Assembly: GCF_017426705.2 (NCBI RefSeq)
Contig: NZ_CP147251.1
Span: 2,270,501-2,334,500 of the forward strand
DNA from: Enterococcus sp. DIV2402
Lineage (GTDB): Bacteria > Bacillota > Bacilli > Lactobacillales > Enterococcaceae
Reading direction: 5' to 3'
Length of the DNA: 64,000 bases
Shown here one piece after another: positions 1-9,765 of this stretch (within the stretch, counting starts at the first letter, position 1; each line of letters begins with the position of its first letter). A program made the position numbers and the translations under genes. Below the pieces are notes generated by a model. It had not been told where the DNA came from and ran no database searches. It worked only from the letters and a program-made list of their open reading frames with translations.

Positions 1-506
1 GTTTTATGAATGATATTATCACAGGTTTTTTCATTATTACCGAACAACAAATTGATGTTGGTGATTATATTAAGTTAAATGATTTAGCAATCGAAGGAAC
101 AGTTACCTCTGTTGGTCTACGTACATTACAGTTGCAATCTTCAGACGGGACGGTTCATTTTGTTCCCAACCGTAACATAACAACCATCAGCAATACGTCT
201 CGTGCAAATATGCGCGTATTAGTAGATGTACGGATTGATCCATCAGAAGATATAGTTGGTATCCAAGCTGCAATCGAACGCGCCAATCAACAAATTGTTC
301 AAAAATATACAGAAGTTATTCAAACACCTCCTGTGATTTTTGGTATTGTTGATTTAGGCAACAGCAACTATGCCATTCGTACAACAATGTATGTCAGCAA
401 TGGTCGTCAACATAAAATTCAAGAAGAGTTATTAAGTGCTTCTATTCATGAAGTATCACAAGCGGGATTTACGATTCCAAATTCACCAGTAGTTGCAGCT
501 AAATAA
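1..506 (+). CDS. MscS-family mechanosensitive channel, C-terminal part (5' end outside window)
   Basis: Pore-end and cytoplasmic part of a small-conductance mechanosensitive channel, which releases solutes from the cell on osmotic downshock. The reading frame is open from the window edge, and the first visible residues (NDIITGFFII) match the stretch after the pore helix, so the start codon and membrane helices lie outside. Next come the MscS beta domain (VGDYIKL, GTVTSVGLRT, DGTVHFVPNR) and the mixed alpha/beta cytoplasmic domain. The ATG at position 6 is internal, not a start. The gene converges on the CBS-domain gene and shares a terminator with it. The family is firm; the substrate range cannot be read from the sequence. 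Confidence 0.85.
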   Translation, partial: FMNDIITGFFIITEQQIDVGDYIKLNDLAIEGTVTSVGLRTLQLQSSDGTVHFVPNRNITTISNTSRANMRVLVDVRIDPSEDIVGIQAAIERANQQIVQKYTEVIQTPPVIFGIVDLGNSNYAIRTTMYVSNGRQHKIQEELLSASIHEVSQAGFTIPNSPVVAAK

Positions 507-545
507 AAAAGAGAGAAAATCAACAATGATTTTCTCTCTTTTTTT
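505..545. terminator. Bidirectional rho-independent terminator
   Basis: A long AT-rich hairpin (AAAAGAGAGAAAATCA pairing with TGATTTTCTCTCTTTT) has A-runs on the left and T-runs on the right, so it can end transcription from both the MscS gene and the convergent CBS-domain gene. Confidence 0.85.
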
Positions 546-1035
546 AACTAATTAATTTTTCTTTTACAGTTTCTTTCATACTAACTGTGTATCGTTTTTC
601 TAATTCATGAACTAAATGATTCACGGATTTTAAGATTTCTTTTCTAGTTATAATTCCTTCAAACACGTTGTCTTCACTCACAACAGGCAAAAAAGAACCT
701 TGTACTAGTAAATGTAAAATATCTTCTAAATCATCTTTATTTTGAATTCTAGGCACATTTACTTCCATGACATCTGCCACAGTTAACCCTTCTAATTGAT
801 CTGTGTCGAATCCTGTTAACCCCATCATTTTGTCTATTATGTTTGCTAAACTGATTAAGCCAACTAAATGATCTTCTGAATCCAAGACTGGAATCTTTGC
901 ATAACCGACTTTAGATAACACTAGTAATGCGTGTTCTAAAGGATGGCTATATAATACGGTCGCTACATTATCAGCAGGCACAAGAAAAGTTTCTTGATTC
1001 TCCATCAACAAAGCTTCAGTGTATTTACCAATCAA
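544..1035 (-). CDS. cbpB: CBS-domain protein, CbpB/DarB (YkuL)-like cyclic-di-AMP receptor
   Basis: A 163-residue cytoplasmic protein made of two CBS motifs (about residues 15-75 and 85-145) and little else. This is the architecture of CbpB/DarB, which binds c-di-AMP and in its free form acts on the stringent-response enzyme Rel and on pyruvate carboxylase. That function is family knowledge; ligand residues were not checked. The start is TTG at 1035, behind a GGAGG seven bases upstream. A hairpin at 1088-1117 separates it from the phosphoesterase gene, so it probably has its own promoter. The c-di-AMP synthase cdaA lies in the same window at 35.3-36.2 kb. Another small two-CBS protein remains possible. 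Confidence 0.75.
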   Translation of the reverse strand: MIGKYTEALLMENQETFLVPADNVATVLYSHPLEHALLVLSKVGYAKIPVLDSEDHLVGLISLANIIDKMMGLTGFDTDQLEGLTVADVMEVNVPRIQNKDDLEDILHLLVQGSFLPVVSEDNVFEGIITRKEILKSVNHLVHELEKRYTVSMKETVKEKLIS

Positions 1036-1087
1036 ATGAATACCTCCATTTCGCTATTACATTACTCCTTATTTTACCTCAAAATAC

Positions 1088-1117
1088 AAAAAGAAAGCGA
1101 GAAAATCGCTTTCTTTA
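1088..1117 (-). terminator. Terminator after the murI operon
   Basis: Stem AAAGAAAGCGA / TCGCTTTCTTT with a four-base loop, followed on the minus strand by a T-run. It sits just after the phosphoesterase stop codon. Confidence 0.75.
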
Positions 1118-1131
1118 AAAATTTATAACTT

Positions 1132-1644
1132 TTATTTTTTAAAGACAAAAGATAGTTCTGAAACAGCTTGAAATTCACGGTCATAATATTGAACGTAATA
1201 GGCTTCAGGCGTACTATCGATAATCGCATAACTTTTTACTTGAATCGGTCCTCGAGGTTGTGAAATGCTTCCAGGATTTAAAAATAGACGTTGCCCTACT
1301 TTTTCACAACCAATTTGGTGCGTATGCCCAAACAAAACGACTGATGCATCGACTGCTTGTGCTTCTAAGCCTAAATGAGTAATACCAAAACGCACATCTG
1401 ATAAATGACCATGTGTCATATATACTCGATCAACACCTGTATCTACTAGTTGGCTTTTTTTATACTTAGGGTCATAGTCACAATTACCAGTAACTACATA
1501 AGCCTGCTGCCATAATTCATCATCTACGGGTAACTCAGAATCGCCACAATGGAATATATAATCTACTTTTCCCTGGTAATGGGCAAAGAGATCTGCTAAA
1601 ATTTTACGATCTCCATGGTTATCACTAACTACTAAATATTTCAA
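1132..1644 (-). CDS. YfcE/MJ0936-family metallophosphoesterase (YsnB-like)
   Basis: A 170-residue calcineurin-like phosphoesterase. The metal-binding motifs appear in order: SDNHGD near the N-terminus, HCGDSE, GNCD, MTHGH and FGHTH, which is the complete two-metal ligand set. Family members hydrolyse phosphodiesters in vitro; the natural substrate is unknown. The start is TTG at 1644, one base after the stop of the upstream gene, and its ribosome-binding site (GGAGAGGG) lies inside that gene's 3' end, indicating translational coupling. It is the last gene of murI - rph/rdgB - yfcE, an order also found in Bacillus (racE-rph-ysnA-ysnB). Confidence 0.85.
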   Translation of the reverse strand: MKYLVVSDNHGDRKILADLFAHYQGKVDYIFHCGDSELPVDDELWQQAYVVTGNCDYDPKYKKSQLVDTGVDRVYMTHGHLSDVRFGITHLGLEAQAVDASVVLFGHTHQIGCEKVGQRLFLNPGSISQPRGPIQVKSYAIIDSTPEAYYVQYYDREFQAVSELSFVFKK

Positions 1645-1645
1645 A

Positions 1646-2996
1646 TTAACCCTCTCCTTCTAACCATTCTTTCCATTGCAACTGTAATTTTTCAATTGCT
1701 TGTCCACGATGACTATTTTTATTTTTTTCTTCACTAGAAATTTCAGCAGCTGTTTTATCAGTTTTATCAACAATAAATAATGGGTCATAGCCAAAACCAT
1801 TTTCGCCTCTAGGAATACGGCCAATTCGACCTGGCCATTCAGCTTCAACAACTAGGCTCTCTCTTTTAGGTGCCGCTAATACTAACGTACAATGAAATTG
1901 TGCTGTTCGTTCTTCATCAGGAATATCGGTTAATTCATATAATAATTTAGCATTATTTGACGCATCGCTTTTGTGTTCACCAGCAAAGCGTGCAGAATAG
2001 ATCCCTGGCCTCCCTCCTAAAGCATCAACTTTCAAACCAGAATCATCTGCTAAAACTGGACATTGTAAAATATTCGCAATTGTTTCAGCTTTCAACCGGG
2101 CGTTTTCTTCAAAGGTACTCCCTGTTTCCGCAACGTCTGGTAAGTCTGGAAAATCTTTTAGCGTTTTAATTTGATAACCTTCTTTAGCAAACATTTCAGC
2201 AAATTCTTTCGCTTTCCCTAAATTGCCTGTCGCAATCATAATCGTTTTGTCTACAATTCGAGCGCGATTTTCTTCGTTTGCATAAAGAGTATTTTTTTGT
2301 GCAGCAATCAATTCTTCAATTGCGGTTTTTCCATAAACCAGCATCTCATTTAATTGTTCACCATCGAAAGTAGCTTCTTCACCTGTTCCTTGGATTTCAA
2401 CAAAACGGCCAGATTCTGTCATGACTAAATTCATATCCACTTGTGCAGCACTATCTTCTACATAATCTAAGTCCACTGCGCAAGTTTCATCAGGTAAAAT
2501 TCCGACACTAATTGCGGCTAGATGTTCTTTAATCGGGTCTTCTTTTAAAGCGTTTGTTTGTAATAATTTATTAACAGCTAAACGTAATGCCACAAAAGCA
2601 CCTGTAATGCTTGCTGTTCGGGTTCCTCCATCCGCTTGCACAACGTCACAATCGACTACAATGCTACGTTCTCCCAATTTTTTCTAAATCGATGACAGCA
2701 CGTAATGAACGTCCAATAAGACGTTGAATTTCCATCGTACGTCCAGTTAACTTTCCTTTTGAACTTTCACGACGATTTCTTGAATTCGTTGCACGTGGCA
2801 ACATACTATATTCTGCTGTTACCCAACCTGTTCCTGTATTTCGTAAAAATGGTGGTACCGATTCTTCAATTGTTGCTGAGCAGATTACTTCTGTATCACC
2901 AAACGAAATGACTACAGAACCTTCTGGATGTTTGTAAACATGAGTTTTAATTGTAATAGGACGCAAACGTTGCGGTCCTCTGCCATCGTGTCGCAT
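1646..2996 (-). pseudogene. rph: Ribonuclease PH / XTP-dITP pyrophosphatase fusion, interrupted by a one-base frameshift
   Basis: Two enzymes in one reading unit: N-terminal RNase PH (phosphorolytic trimming of tRNA 3' ends; start [19 protein letters not shown], and [11 protein letters not shown] after the break) and C-terminal RdgB/HAM1-type pyrophosphatase, which removes XTP and dITP ([29 protein letters not shown]). The fusion is known from lactic acid bacteria and enterococci. The frame breaks near 2683: GAA AAA ATT GGG AGA ACG TAG. Removing one A from the run of six restores E-K-L-G-E-R, the family sequence, and a protein of about 449 residues. As written, translation stops after 110 residues, before most of the RNase PH core; a restart at 2677 could only give the second domain. 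The gene starts immediately after the murI stop. A sequencing error is likely. Confidence 0.85.
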
Positions 2997-3812
2997 TTAT
3001 TCTGTTCCTCCTAATTCAATATGTTGTGAATAAACATTTGCTGATTTTAACCATTCTTTAGCAATACCATCAAACATGATTGTAGAACCTGTTGTATAAA
3101 ATGAAAATTCGGGTTGTGAATTGACATTGGTATTTGCAATATCAAAATAATCTAATAACATACTTACTTCACCAATCGTTTCTGCCCCTGAATCAATCAG
3201 TTTGACATTACTGCCCATAATATTTTGAATAATTGGACGTAGTAAAGGATAATGTGTACAGCCTAAAATCAATGTATCTAATTTTTTATGGTGTAAAGGC
3301 AGTAGCGTCTCTGCGACAATTTTTTTAGCTACCGAAGATTGAAATTGATTGCTTTCAACAATCGGTACAAATTTAGGACAAGCGAGGCTAGTAACTGATG
3401 CTTCTGGAACTTTCGTTTTAATGGCTTGTTCATAAGAACTACTTTTAATAGTTCCCACTGTTCCAATAATCCCAATGTTACGATTTTTTGTTGCTTTTAC
3501 AGCTGCTCTTGTCCCCGGTAAAATAACGCCCACTACCGGAATATCCAATTGCGCTTTAATCTCTTCTAAAGCAACAGCGGTTGCCGTATTACATGCAATA
3601 ACAAGCATTTTTATATTTTTTTCCAATAAAAATTTAGTCATTTGCCATGTATATTCTACGACTTGTTTTGCAGGACGAGGACCATACGGACAACGAGCAG
3701 TATCTCCTAGATAAATAATATTCTCATTTGGTAACTGCTTCATTGCTTCTTTGACGACTGTTAATCCTCCAACGCCCGAGTCAATAAAGCCAATAGGTTG
3801 TGTATTTGTCAT
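2997..3812 (-). CDS. murI: Glutamate racemase
   Basis: Converts L- to D-glutamate for peptidoglycan stem peptides in the cytoplasm. The family motifs are present: FIDSGVGGLTV near the N-terminus (Asp11), ACNTATA with catalytic Cys74, and LGCTHYPLL with catalytic Cys185. I chose the ATG at 3812 because AAAGGATGG lies just upstream; an in-frame extension to 3884 encodes an unlikely Lys-rich leader. The 271-residue length is normal. The stop TAA is followed directly by the ATG of the rph fusion, so the two are translationally coupled. It is the first gene of the unit. Confidence 0.95.
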   Translation of the reverse strand: MTNTQPIGFIDSGVGGLTVVKEAMKQLPNENIIYLGDTARCPYGPRPAKQVVEYTWQMTKFLLEKNIKMLVIACNTATAVALEEIKAQLDIPVVGVILPGTRAAVKATKNRNIGIIGTVGTIKSSSYEQAIKTKVPEASVTSLACPKFVPIVESNQFQSSVAKKIVAETLLPLHHKKLDTLILGCTHYPLLRPIIQNIMGSNVKLIDSGAETIGEVSMLLDYFDIANTNVNSQPEFSFYTTGSTIMFDGIAKEWLKSANVYSQHIELGGTE

Positions 3813-3901
3813 TTCTTTCCATCCTTTGTTTCTCTTAGACAGAGTCTGTTTCTTTATTTTGTACTTTTTTGACTTTTTTTTCAAGTTTTCTCTTCGAAAA
3901 G

Positions 3902-3936
3902 CAAAAATAACCCGCCCAATGAGCGGATTATTTTTT
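3902..3936 (-). terminator. Terminator of the amino-acid ABC importer operon
   Basis: Hairpin AATAACCCGC / GCGGATTATT, with A-runs before and T-runs after, between the end of the permease gene and the murI upstream region. Confidence 0.75.
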
Positions 3937-4591
3937 AATAGTTATATTTTCTAGTTTCCAAATATTTAGATAACAAGGACAATACATAACAAATAGCAAA
4001 ATAGCTTAAAGTCATTGCCACAAACATTGGAATAACATAATTCGTATTTTGTCCATAAATGATTCGTGCGTGATGTGTCAATTCAGGAAGTGAAATAATG
4101 ACAGCTAAAGATGTATCTTTCACTAATGAAATTAATTGACTCACGATTGCTGGAATCATTGAACGAAAAGCTTGTGGTAATACAATGGTACGCATCGTTT
4201 CAACATAAGTTAAGCCTGTTGAAAGCCCCGCTTCCATTTGGCCTTTTGGTACTGCATTTAGCCCTGCACGGAAAATTTCTGATAACATTGCTGATTCAAA
4301 AATCGTTAAAGCAACGACAGCTGACCAAAAAATGTTAAAGCGAATCCCAATTTGTGGTAAAGCAAAATACGTAAAGAAGATAATTAACAGTAATGGTAAA
4401 TTACGAATAATGTCCACAAATACACCTAAAACTCTGGAAAAGAATGGGATATTGGCAAAACGCAATGTCCCCATTAACCCACCAATTAAAAAACTAAACA
4501 CAATCGATAGCACGGAAACCGCAACGGTAATCTGTAAGCCATCTAATAAAAATCGTAAATTTACGAATGAAAATGCACCGATAAAATCCAT
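3935..4591 (-). CDS. Polar amino-acid ABC importer, membrane permease 2
   Basis: A 218-residue integral membrane subunit of the His/Glu/Gln/Arg permease family, with about five hydrophobic segments. The EAA loop that contacts the ATPase reads EAGLSTGLTYVETMRTIVLPQAFR. It is the last gene of a four-gene operon (ATPase - binding lipoprotein - permease - permease) and would pair with the upstream permease as a heterodimer. Glutamine, glutamate or aspartate is the likely cargo by family; the sequence does not settle which. Confidence 0.9.
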   Translation of the reverse strand: MDFIGAFSFVNLRFLLDGLQITVAVSVLSIVFSFLIGGLMGTLRFANIPFFSRVLGVFVDIIRNLPLLLIIFFTYFALPQIGIRFNIFWSAVVALTIFESAMLSEIFRAGLNAVPKGQMEAGLSTGLTYVETMRTIVLPQAFRSMIPAIVSQLISLVKDTSLAVIISLPELTHHARIIYGQNTNYVIPMFVAMTLSYFAICYVLSLLSKYLETRKYNY

Positions 4592-4604
4592 TGTTGTCTC
4601 CTTT

Positions 4605-5252
4605 CTATCCTCTTACTGCCCAGCGTTTTTCTAAATAAGCCATTAAATATGATAGTGGCAATGTTAAAATCAAATAAAAAATCCCTACAATAATATATGT
4701 TTCAAACGTAATAAAGGTGGCATTGGCTACTAAATCTCCTTGATACATCAAGTCTAAGCCCGCTACCATTGCTAGAATAGAAGAATTTTTTATTAAATTG
4801 ATAAATTGACCACCTAATGGAGGAATAACAATCTTGAAGGCTTGTGGCAATACGATATAACGCATCGTTTCACTGTAAGTAAAACCAGATGATAAACCTG
4901 CTTCCATTTGGCCTTTTGGTACGGTTTGGATTCCGGAACGAACCGTTTCAGCAATAAAGGCTGACGTATAAATCGTTAAACCAATGGTACCTGCTTGAAA
5001 ACCATCAAATGGCATGCCGTATAATGGCAGCACTACATAGAAAAACATCACAATAATTAATAATGGAATATTTCTAAAAAACTCAACATAAGCTTTTGCT
5101 AAATTGCGAATAATTTTATTTTCAGATAACTGAAAAATCGCCATTAATGTTCCGATTATTAAACTAAAAATTAACGCGAGTACACTAGAAAGGATCGTAT
5201 ATTTAAATCCTTCAAAAAACAAATCTGCATTTGCTTGAAACAACTCAATCAT
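4605..5252 (-). CDS. Polar amino-acid ABC importer, membrane permease 1
   Basis: A 215-residue permease of the same family as its downstream neighbour, with the EAA motif EAGLSSGFTYSETMRYIVLPQAFK. The spacing to the second permease is 13 bases and to the binding protein 11 bases, so it is co-translated with both. The two permeases share the EAA region but differ in the flanking helices, as expected of a heterodimeric membrane domain. Confidence 0.9.
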   Translation of the reverse strand: MIELFQANADLFFEGFKYTILSSVLALIFSLIIGTLMAIFQLSENKIIRNLAKAYVEFFRNIPLLIIVMFFYVVLPLYGMPFDGFQAGTIGLTIYTSAFIAETVRSGIQTVPKGQMEAGLSSGFTYSETMRYIVLPQAFKIVIPPLGGQFINLIKNSSILAMVAGLDLMYQGDLVANATFITFETYIIVGIFYLILTLPLSYLMAYLEKRWAVRG

Positions 5253-5263
5253 CGTATCCCCTC

Positions 5264-6076
5264 CTATTTCACTTTTCCAGTATCGTCATTTGGGAACCAT
5301 TTTTCATAAATTTCATCATATGTTCCGTCTTCATGCATTTCTTCTAAGGCATCGTTCACTGCTTGAAGGAAATTTTCTTGTCCTTTGTTAATGGCAATTC
5401 CGTAAGGTTCTTCTGTAAATGTTCCACCAACTAATTCATAATCAGGATTTTCACTGGACATCCCTAACAAAATCGCATTGTCTGTTGTCATGGCATCGCC
5501 TTGACCAGCTTGTAATGCGGTAAATGCTTCAGCATAGTTTTCTAATTCTAAAATATTGGCATTCGGTGAAGCTTTGCGAATATTCACCGCCGAAGTTGAT
5601 CCTTTCACTGCTAATACCGTAGTTGTTTCATCTAAAGAATCCACACTGGTAATAGAGCTACCTTTTTTGACCAATAATGATTGGCCGGCATCAAAATAAA
5701 CATCTGAAAAGTCTACTTGTTTTTTACGTTCTTCTGAAATTGTCATTGTTGCGATAATGGCGTCTATATTCCCATTTTTTAATAACGGAATTCGTGTTTT
5801 AGAGGTTACTTCAACAAAAGTTGCACGACCATCACGACCTAAAATCTTATCCGTAATTGCTTTAGCAATATCAATATCAAAACCTTTCACTTCACGAGAA
5901 GGAATATCCATTAAACCAAATAAGCGAGTATCATTTTTTACGCCCCAAATAATTTCATTTGATTCTTTACTTGTTTCCAAAATATCCAAGTCGGCAACAT
6001 TCCCTGACTTACAGCCAGATAAACTAAAGACTGCCGCTACTAGAACTAGTAAGGAAAAAAAAGTTTTTTTAATCAT
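5264..6076 (-). CDS. Amino-acid ABC importer, substrate-binding lipoprotein
   Basis: Extracellular binding protein of 270 residues anchored by lipidation: Lys-rich start, hydrophobic core and lipobox LSGC with the lipidated Cys at about residue 22. A family-3 solute-binding fold follows (GFDIDIAKAI; GNIDAIIATMTISEERKKQVDFSDVYFDAG). The arginine after MTISEE is in the position that holds the substrate alpha-carboxylate in this family. It lies between the ATPase gene and the first permease gene. Glutamine/glutamate-type cargo is inferred from the family only. Confidence 0.9.
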   Translation of the reverse strand: MIKKTFFSLLVLVAAVFSLSGCKSGNVADLDILETSKESNEIIWGVKNDTRLFGLMDIPSREVKGFDIDIAKAITDKILGRDGRATFVEVTSKTRIPLLKNGNIDAIIATMTISEERKKQVDFSDVYFDAGQSLLVKKGSSITSVDSLDETTTVLAVKGSTSAVNIRKASPNANILELENYAEAFTALQAGQGDAMTTDNAILLGMSSENPDYELVGGTFTEEPYGIAINKGQENFLQAVNDALEEMHEDGTYDEIYEKWFPNDDTGKVK

Positions 6077-6087
6077 CGCTTTTCCTC

Positions 6088-6825
6088 CTAATGGTTAATT
6101 ACTTTACTAATAAATTGTTGCGCACGTTCCTCTTGTGGATTTTCAAAGAATTCTTTGACATTACGACTATCCTCTAACACTTGTCCGTCAGCCATAAAAA
6201 TAACACGATCTGCTACTTCTCGCGCAAAGCCCATCTCATGTGTAACAACGATCATTGACATGTCTTCATGTGCAATTTTTTTCATAACATCCAATACATC
6301 TCCAATCATTTCTGGGTCAAGTGCGGATGTAGGTTCATCAAATAGCAACATTTCAGGTTGCATCGCTAATCCTCGTGCAATTGCTACACGTTGCTGTTGT
6401 CCTCCTGAAAGCATTGATGGATAGGAATCTTTTTTATCTAACATCCCTACACGATCTAAGATTTTTTCAGCACGCTCTGTTGCTTCAGTTTCATTTAACT
6501 TTAAGACTTTAATTGGTGCCAACGTAATATTTTCTAACACCGTTTTATTAGGATAAAGATTAAAATGTTGGAAAACCATTCCAATGTTACGACGAATTTC
6601 AGTTAATTTTGTTTCTTTACTACGAATATCTTTATCATTAATTAAAAGATTTCCCGAAGAAATTGTTTCTAAGCCATTAATTGTACGTAACATCGTGCTT
6701 TTTCCAGAGCCTGATGGTCCGATAACTACGACAACTTCCCCTTTTTCGAATTCCAAATTAATGTTTTTCAACGCATGAAATTTTCCGTAGTATTTCTCAA
6801 CGTTTTTAAATTCAATCATTGACAT
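6088..6825 (-). CDS. Amino-acid ABC importer, ATP-binding subunit (GlnQ family)
   Basis: A 245-residue ATPase that powers the importer encoded downstream. Walker [11 protein letters not shown]-loop VFQHFNLYPN, signature [14 protein letters not shown], Walker [14 protein letters not shown] and switch His in VVTHEMGFA are all present. It is the first gene of the operon; a consensus TATAAT promoter lies about 60 bases upstream. A second GlnQ-type ATPase, for glnPQ, is encoded at 47.3-48.0 kb. Confidence 0.92.
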   Translation of the reverse strand: MSMIEFKNVEKYYGKFHALKNINLEFEKGEVVVVIGPSGSGKSTMLRTINGLETISSGNLLINDKDIRSKETKLTEIRRNIGMVFQHFNLYPNKTVLENITLAPIKVLKLNETEATERAEKILDRVGMLDKKDSYPSMLSGGQQQRVAIARGLAMQPEMLLFDEPTSALDPEMIGDVLDVMKKIAHEDMSMIVVTHEMGFAREVADRVIFMADGQVLEDSRNVKEFFENPQEERAQQFISKVINH

Positions 6826-6882
6826 TCTTTCACGCTCCTATATTTAGTATGATGAGCCTACTTTAATTATGGGCTAATAAAT

Positions 6883-6912
6883 ATTATAAGCTTGAAATTT
6901 CAATTTTGTAAA
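6883..6912 (-). promoter_or_regulatory. Predicted sigma-A promoter of the ABC importer operon
   Basis: Minus-strand -35 TTTACA (6907-6912), an 18-base spacer, and a perfect -10 TATAAT (6883-6888). The spacer carries the palindrome TTGAAATTTCAA. I see no known operator consensus. Confidence 0.6.
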
Positions 6913-6964
6913 GTTTTTTATAAGAAAAGCATGGATCTTTGTAAAATTCAGGATTTTTCTTACA

Positions 6965-7045
6965 TTGACATGTGAGAAAAATCCAATAAAATCCTAAAGA
7001 TTCTCGTCATAAATCATTGTTTATTTTCTCGAAAAAAGGTAAGAT
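6965..7045 (+). promoter_or_regulatory. Two candidate sigma-A promoters for trpS
   Basis: Upstream candidate: TTGACA (6965-6970), 16-base spacer, TAAAAT (6987-6992). Downstream candidate: TTGTTT (7017-7022), 17-base spacer, TAAGAT (7040-7045). No T-box sequence is visible between them and trpS. Confidence 0.45.
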
Positions 7046-7061
7046 GACTTAGAGACTATAA

Positions 7062-8086
<1,025 letters not shown>

Positions 8087-8090
8087 CTCA

Positions 8091-8125
8091 AAAAAGGAAA
8101 CGACACAAACGGTCGTTTCCTTTTT
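8091..8125. terminator. Bidirectional terminator between trpS and the ABC exporter
   Basis: Stem AAAAAGGAAACGAC / GTCGTTTCCTTTTT with a loop of about seven bases; A- and T-runs on the outer sides serve both convergent genes. Confidence 0.85.
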
Positions 8126-9731
8126 ATTTGGATTCAATCCCCTTATCTAAGGTAACAATTTCATCTACTAATGCTAAATCACTGTCCTTGTGGGTAACCA
8201 TTATGACAATTTTTTGAGGGAATAATGTCTTGACTTCATTCATTAGCAGTTTCTCTGTTTGACTATCTAAGGCAGAAGTTGCTTCATCTAATAAAATAAC
8301 CTCGACGTTTGAAAAAAACAAACGAGCAAATGCTAGTCGTTGCTTTTCTCCACCAGATAAATTTACCCCATTGGCACCAATTTTTGTCGTTAATTTATCT
8401 GGCAGCTTTTGATAGAACGCTGTCAATTGACATTTTGCTAAAACGTCTTCAATTTCTTGTTCATCAACTAGCCGATCTAATACAATATTTTCTCGTAACG
8501 TTCCTTCAAAAATTGGTGCTTCTTGCGATAAATAAAAAACTCGCTCATAAATAGAAGCGATATTGCATTTGGCTAGCACCCAATGATTAACTTTTACCAT
8601 CCCTTCTGTTGGTTGAAATAAACCTAATAATAGTTTAAGAACGGTAGACTTTCCTGAGCCACTCTTTCCAATCAATCCATAGATTTTATTTTTTTCAAAT
8701 CGCATTGAAATATCTGACAGCAAGCTTTTTTCGCCAATTGAGAAAGAAACATTTTCCAAAGAAAGAGCGTGAATTTCTTCCTGCCAAACGTCTGCCTTTG
8801 TTAATTTTGGATCATCTTTCTCTCTCAGAATTGCAAGTAAGCGAGAATAAGCTAATTTATCCAAGCGATATTGTACAAACAACACATTAAAAATCGCAAT
8901 CGGTTGATAAATTTTATCCATATAAGCTAATAAAGCAATAAAACTCCCCATCGTTAACGATAGTTTTTGGGTAAAAAACAAAACAACCACCACTATTTTT
9001 AGCAACACCACACTGATTGCAAAACACGTAAAAAAAGATTCGTGGATTAATGCCATTTTAGTTGTGACATTGGTTGCTTTTTCAGCGGTTTCCTTATAAG
9101 CTGCTATTTCTTTAGGGTACTTTCGATTGATTCGAAAGACTAACAAATCAGTGATACCTCTGACTAACTTCGTATTCAATTCCTCTTCAAATGTTAGAGT
9201 TGATTCTTTTAAAGCTTGGAGTAATTTTAACAATAGTTTGGTAAATAAAAAGATCACCAGATATCCTAATAAAATAAAAGGAATTAATTTTTTATCAATA
9301 AAGGTGATAAAAAATAGGGTAAATACAATTTCTGGTAACAATTCTCTAAGTAGCTGACAATAAAATTGTAAATAAATCGTGCGTCCTGCCGTAGCTCCGA
9401 CCTCGATTTTTTGTAGTAATTCTCCATAACTATATTGTAAATACGTTAAATAATCGATGGTAGACATTTTTTCCAAAGCTTGTTGCTTTAAAAAATAGAA
9501 AATCCCTTGCTGCAATTGATTAAACGGATATTCCGAAAGATAAGCCATTAATGGACTCAAAAATAATGTACTTGCATAACCGACCATTAACAACAATGGC
9601 TGTGCTAATACTCGATCAACTAATTGTTGTAGAAAATAGACATTACTTGCTTGGCAGAAAGCCACACCAATGCCTAACAGAATATACAAACTGAATTTTT
9701 TTTGAAATGTTTTAATAATTTTTTTATTCAC
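8124..9731 (-). CDS. ABC half-exporter (fused membrane and ATPase domains)
   Basis: A 535-residue type IV ABC exporter subunit with five or six hydrophobic segments in the first 310 residues, then an ATPase domain with Walker A GKSGSGKST, signature NLSGGEKQRLAFARL, Walker B VILLDEATSALD and switch His in MVTHKD. It has no peptidase domain and no partner half-transporter next to it, so a homodimer is likely. Family members export peptides, lipids or drugs; this one's cargo is unknown. The start is GTG at 9731 behind GAGGAG. A ten-codon leader ORF and alternative hairpins in the 5' leader suggest inducible expression. It lies downstream of pheT, with a terminator between. Confidence 0.85.
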   Translation of the reverse strand: MNKKIIKTFQKKFSLYILLGIGVAFCQASNVYFLQQLVDRVLAQPLLLMVGYASTLFLSPLMAYLSEYPFNQLQQGIFYFLKQQALEKMSTIDYLTYLQYSYGELLQKIEVGATAGRTIYLQFYCQLLRELLPEIVFTLFFITFIDKKLIPFILLGYLVIFLFTKLLLKLLQALKESTLTFEEELNTKLVRGITDLLVFRINRKYPKEIAAYKETAEKATNVTTKMALIHESFFTCFAISVVLLKIVVVVLFFTQKLSLTMGSFIALLAYMDKIYQPIAIFNVLFVQYRLDKLAYSRLLAILREKDDPKLTKADVWQEEIHALSLENVSFSIGEKSLLSDISMRFEKNKIYGLIGKSGSGKSTVLKLLLGLFQPTEGMVKVNHWVLAKCNIASIYERVFYLSQEAPIFEGTLRENIVLDRLVDEQEIEDVLAKCQLTAFYQKLPDKLTTKIGANGVNLSGGEKQRLAFARLFFSNVEVILLDEATSALDSQTEKLLMNEVKTLFPQKIVIMVTHKDSDLALVDEIVTLDKGIESK

Positions 9732-9765
9732 AGCGATATCTCCTCATTATTAAAATTCATAATGA

